Shown piece after piece: positions 1 through 12,486 of a stretch of 45,131 nucleotides of DNA (position 1 is its first letter; the number at the start of each line of letters is the position of its first letter). The translations under genes were made by a program, and so were the position numbers. Source of the stretch: Streptomyces sp. CBMA123 (lineage in GTDB: Bacteria; Actinomycetota; Actinomycetes; Streptomycetales; Streptomycetaceae); assembly GCF_014596465.1 (NCBI RefSeq), contig NZ_MECK01000501.1:1-45131 (forward strand), given 5' to 3'. Below the pieces are notes generated by a model. It had not been told where the DNA came from, did not search any database, and saw only the letters and a program-made list of their open reading frames with translations.

Positions 1-3647
<3,647 letters not shown>

Positions 3648-3676
3648 CGAGCCGAAGCCCCGCACCGCAGTGACGC

Positions 3677-3717
3677 CCCGCGGCCCCGTCTCCCGACCAG
3701 GGAGGCGGGGCCGCGGG
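3677..3717 (+). terminator. Rho-independent-type hairpin after kgd
   Basis: Arms 3677-3694 and 3700-3717 pair over 18 bp with one G:U pair and a 5-nt loop. It lies 30 bp after the kgd stop. No U-tract follows, as is common in actinobacteria. Confidence 0.8.
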
Positions 3718-3774
3718 CCGTTCCCGGCCCGGTCTATCCTGACCAGGTCAATCCCCATCGGACCGGAGCGAACC

Positions 3775-3957
3775 GTGTACTTCACCGACCGAGGCATCGA
3801 GGAGCTGGCACGCCGGCGCGGCGAGGAGGAGGTCACCTTCGAGTGGCTGGCCGAGCGCCTGCGCGAGTTCGTCGACCTCAACCCGGACTTCGAGATCCCG
3901 GTCGAGCGGCTGGCCACCTGGCTGGCCCGGCTCGACGACGAGGACGACGACGAGTGA
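3775..3957 (+). CDS. DUF6104 family small protein (60 aa)
   Basis: A small acidic cytoplasmic protein of unknown function that is widespread in streptomycetes. The GTG at 3775 gives MYFTDRGIEEL, preceded by GGAG at 3765-3768. A -10-like TATCCT at 3735-3740 leaves a leader of about 28 nt. It contains EEVTFEWLAERLREFVDLNP and ends LDDEDDDE. An upstream in-frame extension to 3670 would run through the kgd terminator and is rejected. Two strong hairpins flank it, so it is probably monocistronic. Family assignment is from memory of the conserved sequence; no function can be inferred. Confidence 0.85.
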   Translation: MYFTDRGIEELARRRGEEEVTFEWLAERLREFVDLNPDFEIPVERLATWLARLDDEDDDE

Positions 3958-3980
3958 CGTCCTGACGCCGTGATCCCGTC

Positions 3981-4014
3981 GAGGGCCCGGGAGGCAACCG
4001 CCTCCCGGGCCCTC
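3981..4014 (+). terminator. Perfect hairpin after DUF6104 gene
   Basis: Arms 3981-3995 and 4000-4014 form a perfect 15-bp stem with loop AACC, 24 bp after the stop codon. Confidence 0.8.
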
Positions 4015-4084
4015 GGCGCGTCTCCGGGGAGCCCGTAGGGGACGGCTCCGGGGTGGGTCCGGGCCCGTCTCGGGGGTGAACCGC

Positions 4085-4139
4085 TTGCTTTTCCCGGCAC
4101 GCGATATATCGTCTTCAGGAGAGAACGCGATACATCGCG
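4085..4139 (+). promoter_or_regulatory. Promoter with two palindromic PadR-type operators
   Basis: A -35-like TTGCTT (4085-4090) and -10-like TATCGT (4107-4112) are 16 bp apart. The perfect palindrome CGATATATCG covers 4102-4111 and the inverted repeat CGCGATACATCGCG covers 4126-4139, one over the -10 and one just downstream of the expected start. AT-rich ATAT-cored palindromes are typical PadR targets, and a PadR gene is second in this operon, so negative autoregulation is likely. Confidence 0.65.
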
Positions 4140-4162
4140 ATCCGCGACGGGAGGCGGCAGAG

Positions 4163-5086
4163 ATGAGCCAGTGGACGATCGAGGGACCCGGCAGGACCAC
4201 CTTCGAGGAGCCGGTCCGCGCGCTGCACGTGCGCGTCATCGACGGCACCGTGAACGTGGTCGCGGCCGAGGGCCCGGCCCGCCTGGAGGTCACCGGCCTC
4301 AAGGGCGACCCGCTGCATGTGACGCTGGTGGACGGCGTCCTCACCGCCACCTACAAGGACATCAACAGCTGGGGCGAGTTCGGCGACTGGATCAAGTCGG
4401 TCGGCTCGGTCCGCAGCTTCTTCGACTCCTTCAAGCGCAAGCGCTCCGTCGACCTCACCCTGACCGTGCCGGCCGGCACCGAAGTCAAGGTCGGCACCGT
4501 GTCGGCCCACTCCACCGTCACCGGCATCGACGGGCACGTCTCGGTGCAGAGCGCCAGCGGCGACACCACCCTGGCCGGGGTCACCGGGCGGATCGACGCC
4601 GGCACCGTCACCGGCGACGTGGACGCCCAGGCGGTCGGCGGCCGGCTGAAGGTGAACACCGTCTCCGGGCAGCTCACCGTGATCGCCGGCACCGCCGACC
4701 GGGTCCAGGCCAACACCGTCACCGGCGCCGTCACCCTCGACCTGGACGTGGCCGGCGAGACCGACGTCAAGGTCAACACCGTCAGCGGCCCGGTCGTGGT
4801 CCGCATCCCCTCGCTGGCCGACGCCACCGTCGAGGCCGGCTCCACCAGCGGCGACGTCTCCAGCACCTTCGACGAGCTCACCATGAGCAGCACCTGGGGC
4901 GCCAAGAAGATCTCCGGCCAGCTCGGCGAGGGCCGCGGCAGCCTCAACGTCACCACCGTCTCCGGCGCCGTCACCGTGCTGCGCCGTCCCGAGTCCGAGG
5001 ACGACGCCCCGGTGGTGGTCAAGGAGCTCCCGGCCTCCCCCGCCTCCGACAAGCCCGCCGGGCCCGACTTCACCAAGGAGGCCTGA
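4163..5086 (+). CDS. DUF4097 domain protein (beta-strand repeat, putative bactofilin/adhesin-like fold), 307 aa
   Basis: The ATG at 4163 gives MSQWTIEGPGRTTFEEP and has GGGAGG (4149-4154) eight bases upstream; an earlier in-frame ATG at 4076 would lie upstream of the promoter. From about residue 110 to 280 the protein is a run of short beta-strand repeats of the type VNTVSGQLTV, VNTVSGPVVV and VTTVSGAVTV, which is the DUF4097 signature. There is no signal peptide or membrane segment, so it should be cytoplasmic. The C-terminus (residues 285-307) is Pro/Ala/Asp-rich. The gene is one base from the downstream PadR gene, so the two are co-transcribed. PadR-DUF4097 pairs are common in actinobacteria, but their biochemical role is not established. 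Confidence 0.85.
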   Translation: MSQWTIEGPGRTTFEEPVRALHVRVIDGTVNVVAAEGPARLEVTGLKGDPLHVTLVDGVLTATYKDINSWGEFGDWIKSVGSVRSFFDSFKRKRSVDLTLTVPAGTEVKVGTVSAHSTVTGIDGHVSVQSASGDTTLAGVTGRIDAGTVTGDVDAQAVGGRLKVNTVSGQLTVIAGTADRVQANTVTGAVTLDLDVAGETDVKVNTVSGPVVVRIPSLADATVEAGSTSGDVSSTFDELTMSSTWGAKKISGQLGEGRGSLNVTTVSGAVTVLRRPESEDDAPVVVKELPASPASDKPAGPDFTKEA

Positions 5087-5087
5087 G

Positions 5088-6158
5088 ATGACCCCCGTGT
5101 TCGGCCACGGCCGGCTCCGGCTCTACCTGCTGAAGCTGCTGGACGAAGCCCCGCGGCACGGCTACGAGGTGATCCGCATGCTGGAGGAGCGCTTCCAGGG
5201 CCTGTACGCCCCCTCCGCCGGCACGGTCTACCCGCGGCTGGCGAAGCTGGAGCAGGAGGGCCTGGTCAGCCACGCCACCGAGGGCGGCCGCAAGGTCTAC
5301 CGGCTGACCGACGCCGGGCGCGCCGAACTCGAAGCCCGACAGGGCGAGTTGGACGAGCTGGAGCTGGAGATCCACGACTCGGTGGCCCAGCTCGCCGGGG
5401 CGATCCGGGAGGACGTCCGGGACAGCGCCAAGGACCTGCGCGAGGAGCTGTGGCAGGCCGCCAAGCAGGCCCCCCGGCCGGAGCGCCCCGAGACCGGCGG
5501 CAGGACCGGCGGCGACCCGTGGGCCGGCCCCTGGGGCGACAACGAGTCCTGGCAGCGCGCCAAGGAGGAGTTCGCCCAGTTCAAGCGACAGGCCAAGGAG
5601 CAGGCCAAGCGCGCCCGGGAGCAGGAGCGGGCCGCCAAGGCCAAGGCGAAGGCCGCCGAGGAGGAGGCCCGCCGGCTGCGCGAGCAGGCCAAGGCCTCCC
5701 GCACCGCCGCCCAGCAGGAGGCGCTGCGGATCAAGCGCCGGGTCGAGCAGCAGGTGCGCGAGCACGCGGCGAAGGGCGACTGGCCGACCGGACTGGCCGA
5801 GGGCCTGGCCGAGCTGACCAAGGGCCTGGCCGGGCTGGCCGACGCGGCCCGCTGGGGCCACCCGACGGGCGGGACCGCCGAGTCGTCCGAGCCGTCCGAG
5901 TCGTCCGAGCGGATCACGGTGACCAGGATCGACCTGGACAAGGACGGGGACACCGCGACCGCCCCCGCCGACCTGCCGGAGTGGGCCCGCACCGACCCGG
6001 ACGGCGACCCGGCCCGCGAACTGGAGCGGCTGCTCGACCGCTTCCGCGACCAGGTCCGCGACGCGGCCCGGGACGGCGGGGTGAGCACCGACAAGCTGAC
6101 CGAGGCCCGCTCGGTGCTGGGCGCGGCCGGCGAGCGGCTGAAGCGGCTGCTCGGCTGA
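5088..6158 (+). CDS. PadR family transcriptional regulator with long coiled-coil C-terminus (356 aa)
   Basis: Residues 1-85 form a PadR winged helix: FGHGRLRLYLLKLLDEAPRH, then GYEVIRMLEERF, SAGTVYPRLAKLEQEGLV and GGRKVYRLTDAG. Residues about 150-235 are an almost uninterrupted Lys/Ala/Glu/Arg helix (QAKEQAKRAREQERAAKAKA and onward), predicted coiled coil. A second charged segment follows around 290-350. Typical PadR proteins have about 110-180 residues, so this one carries a large extra domain of unknown role. The ATG at 5088 is preceded by AAGGAGG (5075-5081) overlapping the end of the DUF4097 gene. It probably binds the two palindromes at 4102-4139 and represses its own operon. Confidence 0.88.
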   Translation: MTPVFGHGRLRLYLLKLLDEAPRHGYEVIRMLEERFQGLYAPSAGTVYPRLAKLEQEGLVSHATEGGRKVYRLTDAGRAELEARQGELDELELEIHDSVAQLAGAIREDVRDSAKDLREELWQAAKQAPRPERPETGGRTGGDPWAGPWGDNESWQRAKEEFAQFKRQAKEQAKRAREQERAAKAKAKAAEEEARRLREQAKASRTAAQQEALRIKRRVEQQVREHAAKGDWPTGLAEGLAELTKGLAGLADAARWGHPTGGTAESSEPSESSERITVTRIDLDKDGDTATAPADLPEWARTDPDGDPARELERLLDRFRDQVRDAARDGGVSTDKLTEARSVLGAAGERLKRLLG

Positions 6159-6175
6159 GCCTCGCCTTCCTCCCG

Positions 6176-6211
6176 CGGCCCGGCGCCCCTCGTAGCAGGG
6201 GCACCGGGCCG
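6176..6211. terminator. Bidirectional hairpin between convergent genes
   Basis: Arms 6176-6190 and 6197-6211 form a 15-bp stem with one G:U-type position. It lies between the PadR stop (6158) and the convergent oxidoreductase stop (6219), so it can serve both. Confidence 0.75.
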
Positions 6212-6218
6212 TCGCGGC

Positions 6219-7181
6219 TCAGGGGTTGAGCAGGATCTTGCCGAAGACCTCGCCCTTGGCGAGCTTGGCGAAGCCGTCCCGGGCCTCGGCCAGCGGCAGC
6301 ACCGAGTCGATCACCGGACGGACCCCGGTGTTCGCGCACAGCGCCAGCAGCCCGGCCAGCTCCTCCTTGGTGCCCATGGTCGAACCGACCACCTTGAGCT
6401 CCAGGAAGAAGATCCGGTTCAGCTCGGCGGCCTTCGGGCTCGGGCCGGAGGTGGCACCGGAGATGACGATGGTGCCGCCCGGGCGCAGCGACTTCACCGA
6501 GTGCGACCAGGTCGCGGCGCCGACCGTCTCCATCACCGCGTCCACCCGGGCGGGCAGCCGGGCGCCGCTCTCGAAGGCCGCGTCCGCGCCGAGCTCGACC
6601 GCCCGACGGCGCTTGGCCTCGTCCCGGCCGGTGACCCAGACCCGCAGGCCGGCCGCCTTGCCGAGGACGACCAACGCGGTCGCCACCCCGCCGCCGGCTC
6701 CCTGCACCAGGACGGTGTCACCGGGCTTGACCCCGGCGTTGGTGAACAGCATCCGGTACGCCGTCAGCCAGGCCGTGGGCAGGCAGGCGGCCTCCTCGAA
6801 GCTCAGCTCGGCGGGCTTGGGCAGCAGGTTCCAGGTGGGCACGGCCACCTGCTGGGCGAAAGTGCCCTGGTAACGCTCGGTCAGGATGGAGCGGGGCTCG
6901 TTCGGGCCCACCCCGTGGCCGGACTGGCCGATCACCGAGTGGATGACCACCTCGTTGCCGTCCTCGTCGACGCCGGCGGCGTCGCAGCCGAGGATCATCG
7001 GCAGCTTCTCGGCGGGCAGGCCGACCCCGCGCAGCGACCACAGGTCGTGGTGGTTGAGGCTGGCGGCCCGGACCGTGACCACGCTCCACCCGGGACGGGC
7101 CTGCGGCTCGGGGAGTTCGCCCAACTCCAGCCCGCTCAGCGGGTCGTCGGCGTCGATACGGGCGGCATAGGCAGCAAACAT
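6219..7181 (-). CDS. Zinc-binding-dehydrogenase/quinone-oxidoreductase-like MDR protein (320 aa)
   Basis: A medium-chain dehydrogenase/reductase, probably an NAD(P)H-dependent oxidoreductase of the quinone oxidoreductase branch. The N-terminal GroES-like domain contains [18 protein letters not shown] and [12 protein letters not shown]. The Rossmann part has [20 protein letters not shown] followed by ELGADAAFE. The structural zinc cysteine cluster of alcohol dehydrogenases is not evident, so it is likely zinc-free. The ATG at 7181 has TAGTGT (complement of 7189-7194) seven bases upstream, which suggests a leaderless transcript. Substrate is unknown. Confidence 0.85.
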   Translation of the reverse strand: MFAAYAARIDADDPLSGLELGELPEPQARPGWSVVTVRAASLNHHDLWSLRGVGLPAEKLPMILGCDAAGVDEDGNEVVIHSVIGQSGHGVGPNEPRSILTERYQGTFAQQVAVPTWNLLPKPAELSFEEAACLPTAWLTAYRMLFTNAGVKPGDTVLVQGAGGGVATALVVLGKAAGLRVWVTGRDEAKRRRAVELGADAAFESGARLPARVDAVMETVGAATWSHSVKSLRPGGTIVISGATSGPSPKAAELNRIFFLELKVVGSTMGTKEELAGLLALCANTGVRPVIDSVLPLAEARDGFAKLAKGEVFGKILLNP

Positions 7182-7261
7182 GCCCCGGACACTAGCCGGG
7201 ACGGCCGGGGCCGGGAACCACGCGTGAGTGTGACGCGTGTCCCGGCCCCAGTTCTGCTGTC

Positions 7262-7371
7262 CCCCCGCTCGCCTCCGGGCGCCCGGACCCGCTGCCGACG
7301 GTCGGCGCTCCGGCGCTCGTACCTCGCTGGTCGCTCCTCGCCTTCGGCGGCGGCGCGCCCTTCGGCTCGGG
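7262..7371 (-). repeat. Dispersed 110-bp repeat, copy 1 (3' of malic enzyme)
   Basis: The reverse complement of 7262-7371 runs from CCCCGAGCCGAAGGGCGCGC through CGACCAGCGAGG, GAGCGCCGGAGCGCCGACC and GTCGGC to CGGAGGCGAGCGGG. It matches the tandem units at 25534-25784 with few differences. It starts 14 bp after the malic enzyme stop. The unit contains the short palindrome GCCGAC/GTCGGC. Confidence 0.8.
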
Positions 7372-7384
7372 GGGTGCCCGCCCG

Positions 7385-8578
7385 TCAGATCCGGGCCACG
7401 CCCTCGGCGCGGGCGGCCTCGGCCACGGCCTTGCTGACCGCCGGGGCGACCCGCTCGTCGAACGGCGAGGGGATGACCTTCTGCGGGGTCAGCTCGTCGG
7501 CCACCACGCCGGCCAGCGCCTTGGCGGCGGCCAGCTTCATGCCCTCGGTGATCCGGGAGGCCCGCACCTGGAGGGCCCCGGCGAAGATGCCCGGGAAGGC
7601 CAGCACGTTGTTGATCTGGTTCGGGAAGTCGCTGCGCCCGGTGGCGACGACCGCCGCGTACTTGTGCGCCACCTCCGGGTGGATCTCCGGGTTGGGGTTG
7701 GCCATCGCGAAGATGAACGCGCCCTCGGCCATGGTCGCCACGACCTGCTCCGGCACGGTGCCGCCGGAGACGCCGATGAACACGTCGGCGCCGGCCAGCG
7801 CGTCGGCCAGCGAGCCCTTGAGGTCCGAACGGTTGGTCAGCTCGGCGATCTCGGCCTTGACGTCCGTCAGGTCCTCACGGCCCCGGTACACCACGCCCTT
7901 GCGGTCGCAGACGGCCACGTCGCCGATGCCCGCCGCCAGCAGCATCTTGGCGATGGCGATGCCGGCCGCGCCCGCGCCGGAGATGACGGCCCGCAGCGAG
8001 CCGATCTCCCGGCCGGTCACCTTGGCGGCGTTCCACAGGGCGGCGGTGGTGACGATCGCGGTGCCGTGCTGGTCGTCGTGGAAGACCGGGATGTCCACGG
8101 CCTCCTGGAGCCGGCGCTCGATCTCGAAGCAGCGCGGGGCGGAGATGTCCTCCAGGTTGACGCCGCCGAAGGACGGGGCCAGCCGGACCACCGTCTCGAC
8201 GATCTCGTCCACCTCGGTGCAGGCGAGCGCGATCGGCACCGCGTCCACCCCGCCGAACTGCTTGAACAGGATGGCCTTGCCCTCCATCACCGGGAGCGAG
8301 GCCTCCGGGCCGATGTCACCGAGGCCGAGCACCGCGGTGCCGTCGGTGACCACCGCGACGGTGTTGGACTTCCAGGTGTAGTCGTTGACCAGCTCCGGCT
8401 GCTCGGCGATGGCCGTGCAGACCCGGGCGACACCGGGGGTGTAGGCGAGGGACAGGTCGTCCGCGTCGCGCACCGGCACGGTCGCCCGGATCTCCATCTT
8501 GCCGCCGCGGTGGAGCGCGAAAACGGCGTCGACCGGATCGGCGGTGTCCTGGGTGCTGCTGATGATCTCCGCTGCCAC
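7385..8578 (-). CDS. NAD(P)-dependent malic enzyme (397 aa)
   Basis: Oxidative decarboxylation of malate to pyruvate, a cytoplasmic anaplerotic/NADPH-supplying step. Visible motifs: [11 protein letters not shown] with the catalytic tyrosine, [20 protein letters not shown] with the catalytic lysine, [18 protein letters not shown] (metal-binding Asp), the Rossmann motif [19 protein letters not shown], and [11 protein letters not shown]. Start is GTG at 8578 with a GAAGAGG-like site upstream. Length matches the short bacterial malic enzymes that lack a phosphotransacetylase domain. NAD versus NADP preference cannot be read with certainty. An inverted repeat at 8778-8800 lies in its leader region. 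Confidence 0.92.
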   Translation of the reverse strand: MAAEIISSTQDTADPVDAVFALHRGGKMEIRATVPVRDADDLSLAYTPGVARVCTAIAEQPELVNDYTWKSNTVAVVTDGTAVLGLGDIGPEASLPVMEGKAILFKQFGGVDAVPIALACTEVDEIVETVVRLAPSFGGVNLEDISAPRCFEIERRLQEAVDIPVFHDDQHGTAIVTTAALWNAAKVTGREIGSLRAVISGAGAAGIAIAKMLLAAGIGDVAVCDRKGVVYRGREDLTDVKAEIAELTNRSDLKGSLADALAGADVFIGVSGGTVPEQVVATMAEGAFIFAMANPNPEIHPEVAHKYAAVVATGRSDFPNQINNVLAFPGIFAGALQVRASRITEGMKLAAAKALAGVVADELTPQKVIPSPFDERVAPAVSKAVAEAARAEGVARI

Positions 8579-9163
8579 GATGACCTCTTCGTCATTGATC
8601 TGGCGAGGTGCGCGGCCGACGGGCTGGGCGCCCCGTCCGGAAGCCGGAAACCGGGTACGCCGAAGCGGACCCGGGGTCGGGGCGGGGGCGCTGCCGTCGG
8701 GTGGCGCCCTCGGATGAGGGTTTTTATAGGGTCTTGTGTTGTCCGCGTCGTGCTACCGGGCCGAGCGTAGGTCGGACAAAGGCATCGCACCTATGCCTTT
8801 TCGTCCTCGTCACGCACCGTTCATCGCCGTGCTGTCGCGTCGGACGGGGCCCGGTGTCGGAAGCACCGAGCTCCGGCGGCGGCAACGGCGTTGAGGCACG
8901 CACACCCGCAGGAGTGAACGCAGACCCGTAGGGGATCCGGCGCCCCGGATACGGAGCCACGTGATGACTTCCGGTCCTGAGCACCCCGAGCCTGTCGGGG
9001 CTCGTCGGTCTGGTTCGAGCGTTCGGGGGTCACCCGGTACCGAATTCTGACACACCCGCCGCCGGGCCCGGCAGGGTGGGATGGCAGGATCGCTTGTCCG
9101 CCATTCCGCGTACACCGGCGTGACACCGCGGTGACCGCGGTTCCGCCCTCAGGAGCAGCCCTC
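8579..9163. other. 585-bp divergent intergenic region
   Basis: Lies between malic enzyme (minus) and the first amino-acid-binding lipoprotein (plus). It holds the inverted repeat at 8778-8800 and a T-rich patch at 8721-8727. Several short open frames (for example within 8608-8931 and 8821-9165) have poor codon bias and no ribosome site. I see no convincing gene or RNA. Confidence 0.5.
8778..8800. promoter_or_regulatory. Inverted repeat AAAGGCAT-N7-ATGCCTTT
   Basis: Perfect 8-bp arms at 8778-8785 and 8793-8800, 200 bp upstream of the malic enzyme start. It could be an operator for malic enzyme. The regulator is unknown. Confidence 0.4.
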
Positions 9164-10090
9164 ATGCCTCACCTCCGCCATGCCCGTCGTCGGGTCGTCG
9201 CCGCAGCCGCCCTGGCCGCCGCCGGCTCCCTGCTGCTCACCGGTTGCGGCGGTGGCGGGCAGGCTGCCGCGAGCGACCCGGTCAAGGACATCCGCGGCAG
9301 ACTGCCCAAGGCCCAGCGCTCGGCGGGGGTGCTGCGGATCGGCATGGACGTCAACTACGCGCCGGTGGAGTTCCGCGGCCCGGACGGCAAGCCGGCCGGC
9401 CTGGACCCGGACCTCGCCGCCGCCCTCGGCCGGATCCTCGACGTGCGGGTCGAGTTCGTGGACACCCCGTTCGACAAGCTGGTGCCGAACCTCCAGGGCA
9501 AGCAGTTCGACGTGGCGATGTCCGCGCTCAGCGACGTCCGCCAGCGCCGCGAGGGCCTGGACGCCGACGGCAAGCAGGTCGACCCGGGCGTGGACTTCGT
9601 GGACTACTTCATCGCCGGCACCTCGATCGTCGTCCCGAAGGGCAACCCCAAGGGGATCCGGACCCTCGACGACCTGTGCGGCCGCACGGTCGCCTTCCAG
9701 CAGGGCACCACCCAGGACGGCATCGCCACCCGGCAGGTCGCCGTCTGCGCCCGCACCGGCCGCCCGCTGACGGTGCACCGCTTCGACACCGACGCCAAGG
9801 CGCTGGCCGAGGTGTCCGCCGGCAGCGCCGCGGCCGGGCTGGACGACTTCCCGGTGGCCGCCTACGCGGCGAAGACCATGGACGGCGGGGGCCGCTTCGA
9901 GGTGACCGGCGCCCAGTCCACCTCCAACCCGTACGGGATCGCGGTGCGCAAGGAGGACACCGAGCTGCGCGACACCCTGTCCAAGGCGGTGGACCAGCTG
10001 ATCCGCAGCGGCGAGTACGACAAGATCCTCGGCAAGTGGAACGTGAGCGCGGGCGCGGCGCAGAACGCGGTGGTCAACGGGGGCATCTGA
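9164..10090 (+). CDS. Amino-acid ABC transporter substrate-binding lipoprotein (308 aa)
   Basis: A bacterial extracellular solute-binding protein of family 3 (polar amino acids). A type II signal peptide ends in the lipobox LLTG-C28, so it is a lipoprotein on the outside of the membrane. The mature part has the family pattern: LRIGMDVNYAPVEFR, DLAAALGRILDVRVEFVDTP, FDVAMSALSDVRQR, LCGRTVAFQQGTTQDG and ILGKWNVS. ATG 9164 is chosen because AGGAG (9150-9154) precedes it; the earlier in-frame start at 9131 has none. It sits just upstream of a second family-3 binding protein plus permease and ATPase, and probably feeds the same transporter. Confidence 0.88.
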   Translation: MPHLRHARRRVVAAAALAAAGSLLLTGCGGGGQAAASDPVKDIRGRLPKAQRSAGVLRIGMDVNYAPVEFRGPDGKPAGLDPDLAAALGRILDVRVEFVDTPFDKLVPNLQGKQFDVAMSALSDVRQRREGLDADGKQVDPGVDFVDYFIAGTSIVVPKGNPKGIRTLDDLCGRTVAFQQGTTQDGIATRQVAVCARTGRPLTVHRFDTDAKALAEVSAGSAAAGLDDFPVAAYAAKTMDGGGRFEVTGAQSTSNPYGIAVRKEDTELRDTLSKAVDQLIRSGEYDKILGKWNVSAGAAQNAVVNGGI

Positions 10091-10544
10091 GCCCGCGGGC
10101 CGACGGGGCGGCGGCGGGCGGTGGCGGGCGGCGGCGGGGCTTCCCGACGGAGCACAGGCGGATCTGCATACTTATACGCAGCGTGACAGGGGCACGCGAT
10201 CCGTCCGAATAGCGGACAGCAAGAGCCCTCGTTATCCGATTTTGATCTGGATGAGGGCCACCTGACCGTCATCAGATGGCAGGATTCCCCCCATCTCGGA
10301 TCGAGCCGGCCACTGGGTCGAGGCGGTTCAGGTCGACGTCCACCTCGGCGGAGGGTGGCGGAAGCAGTACCCGCACCACCCCGGGCGGCCCCCTGCGCCC
10401 GGGCAACTGCACCACCCGGCAACGCACGTACGACGACGTACAGCGACATACCCATCCGTACGGCTCCGTACGGCCAGCTGCCCCGGTGCGCCGCTCCCGC
10501 GGCGCGCTCCGCCCGATTTCTCTCCCCAGGAGGAGATCCCCCTC
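10091..10544. other. 454-bp leader/intergenic region with several small symmetries
   Basis: No gene is supported. It contains the imperfect inverted repeat TGCATACTTATACGCA (10165-10180), reminiscent of arginine-repressor-type boxes; a hairpin formed by 10225-10237 and 10249-10258; and two copies of the palindrome CCGTACGG at 10456-10463 and 10466-10473. These may be regulatory for the downstream transporter. Confidence 0.45.
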
Positions 10545-11474
10545 ATGACCGTCCGTACCCAGCGCACCCGCCTCTTCGCGGCCGGCGTGGCTGCCGTCTC
10601 CGTGTCCCTGGTGCTGACCGGCTGCAGCAGCAGCAAGAGCAGCGACGGCAGCGGCGCCCCGAACGCCTCCGCGACCGTCAACGAGGTCAAGGCCGACGAC
10701 AAGCTGGCCGCCCTCGTCCCCGCCGACGTCAAGTCGGCCGGGAAGCTCGTGGTCGGCGCGGACGCCTCGTACGCGCCGGACGAGTTCAAGGACGACAGCG
10801 GCAAGGTCATCGGCATGGACGTCGACCTCGCCAACGCGATCGCCGCCAAGCTCGGCCTCAAGGCCGAGGTCCAGGACTCCGGCTTCACCGCGATCATCCC
10901 GGGCATCCAGTCGAACAAGTTCCAGCTCGGCATGTCGTCCTTCACGGACAACAAGGAGCGCGAAGCGGTCGTCGACATGGTGACCTACTTCAACTCCGGC
11001 AGCGCCATCGCGGTCAAGAAGGGCAACCCGGACAAGGTCGACCCGAAGGACCTCTGCGGCAAGAAGGTCGCCGTCCAGACCGGCACCACCCAGGCCGACG
11101 AGATCAAGGACACCCGCAACCCGGACTGCGCCAAGGCCGGCAAGCCGGGCATCCCGAACGACGGCGACAAGTTCGACCTCCAGACGGACGTCACCAACGC
11201 CGTGGTCTCCGGCCGCGACCAGGCGATGATGGCCGACTCCCAGGTCGTCGACTACGCGATCAAGCAGGCCGGCGGCCAGCTGGAGAAGCTCGGCGACACC
11301 TACGGCGTGGCCCCCTACGGCGTGGCCCTGGCCAAGGACTCCAAGCTCACCCCGGCCGTCCAGGGTGCCATCCAGTCGCTGATCGACGACGGCACCTACA
11401 AGCAGATCCTCACCAAGTGGGGCGTCGAGGCCGGTGCGCTCACCAAGTCGACCGTCAACGGCGCCGTCAGCTGA
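10545..11474 (+). CDS. Glutamate/polar amino-acid ABC transporter substrate-binding lipoprotein (309 aa)
   Basis: Family 3 solute-binding lipoprotein with a signal peptide ending VLTG-C27. Mature motifs: LVVGADASYAPDEFK, MDVDLANAIAAKLGL, FQLGMSSFTDNKERE, LCGKKVAVQTGTTQAD and ILTKWGVEAG. The ATG at 10545 is preceded by AGGAGGAG. It is followed at 38 bp by the permease and then the ATPase, an apparent operon. It is related to the lipoprotein at 9164-10090 in length and layout but clearly divergent. Specificity for glutamate is inferred from the family and gene neighbourhood only. Confidence 0.9.
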   Translation: MTVRTQRTRLFAAGVAAVSVSLVLTGCSSSKSSDGSGAPNASATVNEVKADDKLAALVPADVKSAGKLVVGADASYAPDEFKDDSGKVIGMDVDLANAIAAKLGLKAEVQDSGFTAIIPGIQSNKFQLGMSSFTDNKEREAVVDMVTYFNSGSAIAVKKGNPDKVDPKDLCGKKVAVQTGTTQADEIKDTRNPDCAKAGKPGIPNDGDKFDLQTDVTNAVVSGRDQAMMADSQVVDYAIKQAGGQLEKLGDTYGVAPYGVALAKDSKLTPAVQGAIQSLIDDGTYKQILTKWGVEAGALTKSTVNGAVS

Positions 11475-11511
11475 CCCCTCGTACGCTTCATCTCTCCCCC
11501 GAGGCCACACC

Positions 11512-12486
11512 GTGAACTCTCTGGACAAGGGGACGGCGCAGAAGGGACGGCCTGAGACCATCAAGGCCGTCCCGGTCCGCCACCCCGGACGCTGGGCGGG
11601 CGCCGTCGTCATCGCCCTGCTCGCGGCGATGCTGCTGAGCGCCCTCTTCACCAACCCCGCTTTCAAGTGGGACATCGTCGGGCAGTACCTGTTCCACGAC
11701 AGCATCATGCACGGGCTGCTCGTGACCCTGGAGCTGACCGCCCTCTCCATGCTCATGGGCGTGGTCGGCGGCATCATCCTCGCGGTGATGCGCCTGTCCC
11801 CGAACCCGCTGCTGGCCGGCACCGCCTGGGTCTACATCTGGATCTTCCGCGGCACCCCGGTCCTGGTGCAGCTGGTGTTCTGGAACTTCCTCGGCCTGAT
11901 CTGGGCCAAGCTGTCGATCGGCGTCCCGTGGGGGCCGGAGTTCTGGTCCGGCGAGACCAACGTCCTGATCCCGACCTTCGTCGCCGCCCTGCTGGGCCTC
12001 GGCCTCAACGAGGCCGCCTACATGGCGGAGATCGTCCGCGGCGGCATCCAGTCGGTCGACGAGGGCCAGACCGAAGCCGCCCACGCGCTCGGGATGAGCC
12101 GGTTCCAGACCATGCGGCGGATCGTCCTGCCGCAGGCCATGCGGGTGATCATCCCGCCGACCGGCAACGAGACCATCTCGATGCTGAAGACCACCTCGCT
12201 GGTCTCGGTGATCTCCCTGGAGGAGATCTTCCGGGCCGGGCAGGTCATCTACTCCCGGAACTACCAGAACATCCCGCTGCTGATCGTGGTCAGCATCTGG
12301 TACCTGTTCTTCACCTCCGTGCTGACCATCGGTCAGTACTACATCGAGCGCCACTACGCCCGGGGCTCCAACCGCACCCTCCCGCCCACCCCGCTGCAGC
12401 GACTGCGGGGACTGTTCGCCGGGAAGCCCACCCCGAAGACGAGCGCCGACGTCGTCCCGGGGCTCGAGGGAGGTGGTCACGTATGA
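11512..12486 (+). CDS. Amino-acid ABC transporter permease (324 aa)
   Basis: HEQRxxxxx-type polar amino-acid permease. After a hydrophilic N-terminus there are about five membrane segments, starting with [19 protein letters not shown]. The His/Glu/Gln-family permease region includes [19 protein letters not shown] and the EAA loop [20 protein letters not shown] through [11 protein letters not shown], which docks the ATPase. GTG at 11512 is chosen, with GAGG at 11501-11504 seven bases upstream; the longer frame from 11434 would overlap the preceding gene. It overlaps the ATPase gene by four bases (ATGA). A single permease implies a homodimer. Confidence 0.9.
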   Translation: MNSLDKGTAQKGRPETIKAVPVRHPGRWAGAVVIALLAAMLLSALFTNPAFKWDIVGQYLFHDSIMHGLLVTLELTALSMLMGVVGGIILAVMRLSPNPLLAGTAWVYIWIFRGTPVLVQLVFWNFLGLIWAKLSIGVPWGPEFWSGETNVLIPTFVAALLGLGLNEAAYMAEIVRGGIQSVDEGQTEAAHALGMSRFQTMRRIVLPQAMRVIIPPTGNETISMLKTTSLVSVISLEEIFRAGQVIYSRNYQNIPLLIVVSIWYLFFTSVLTIGQYYIERHYARGSNRTLPPTPLQRLRGLFAGKPTPKTSADVVPGLEGGGHV

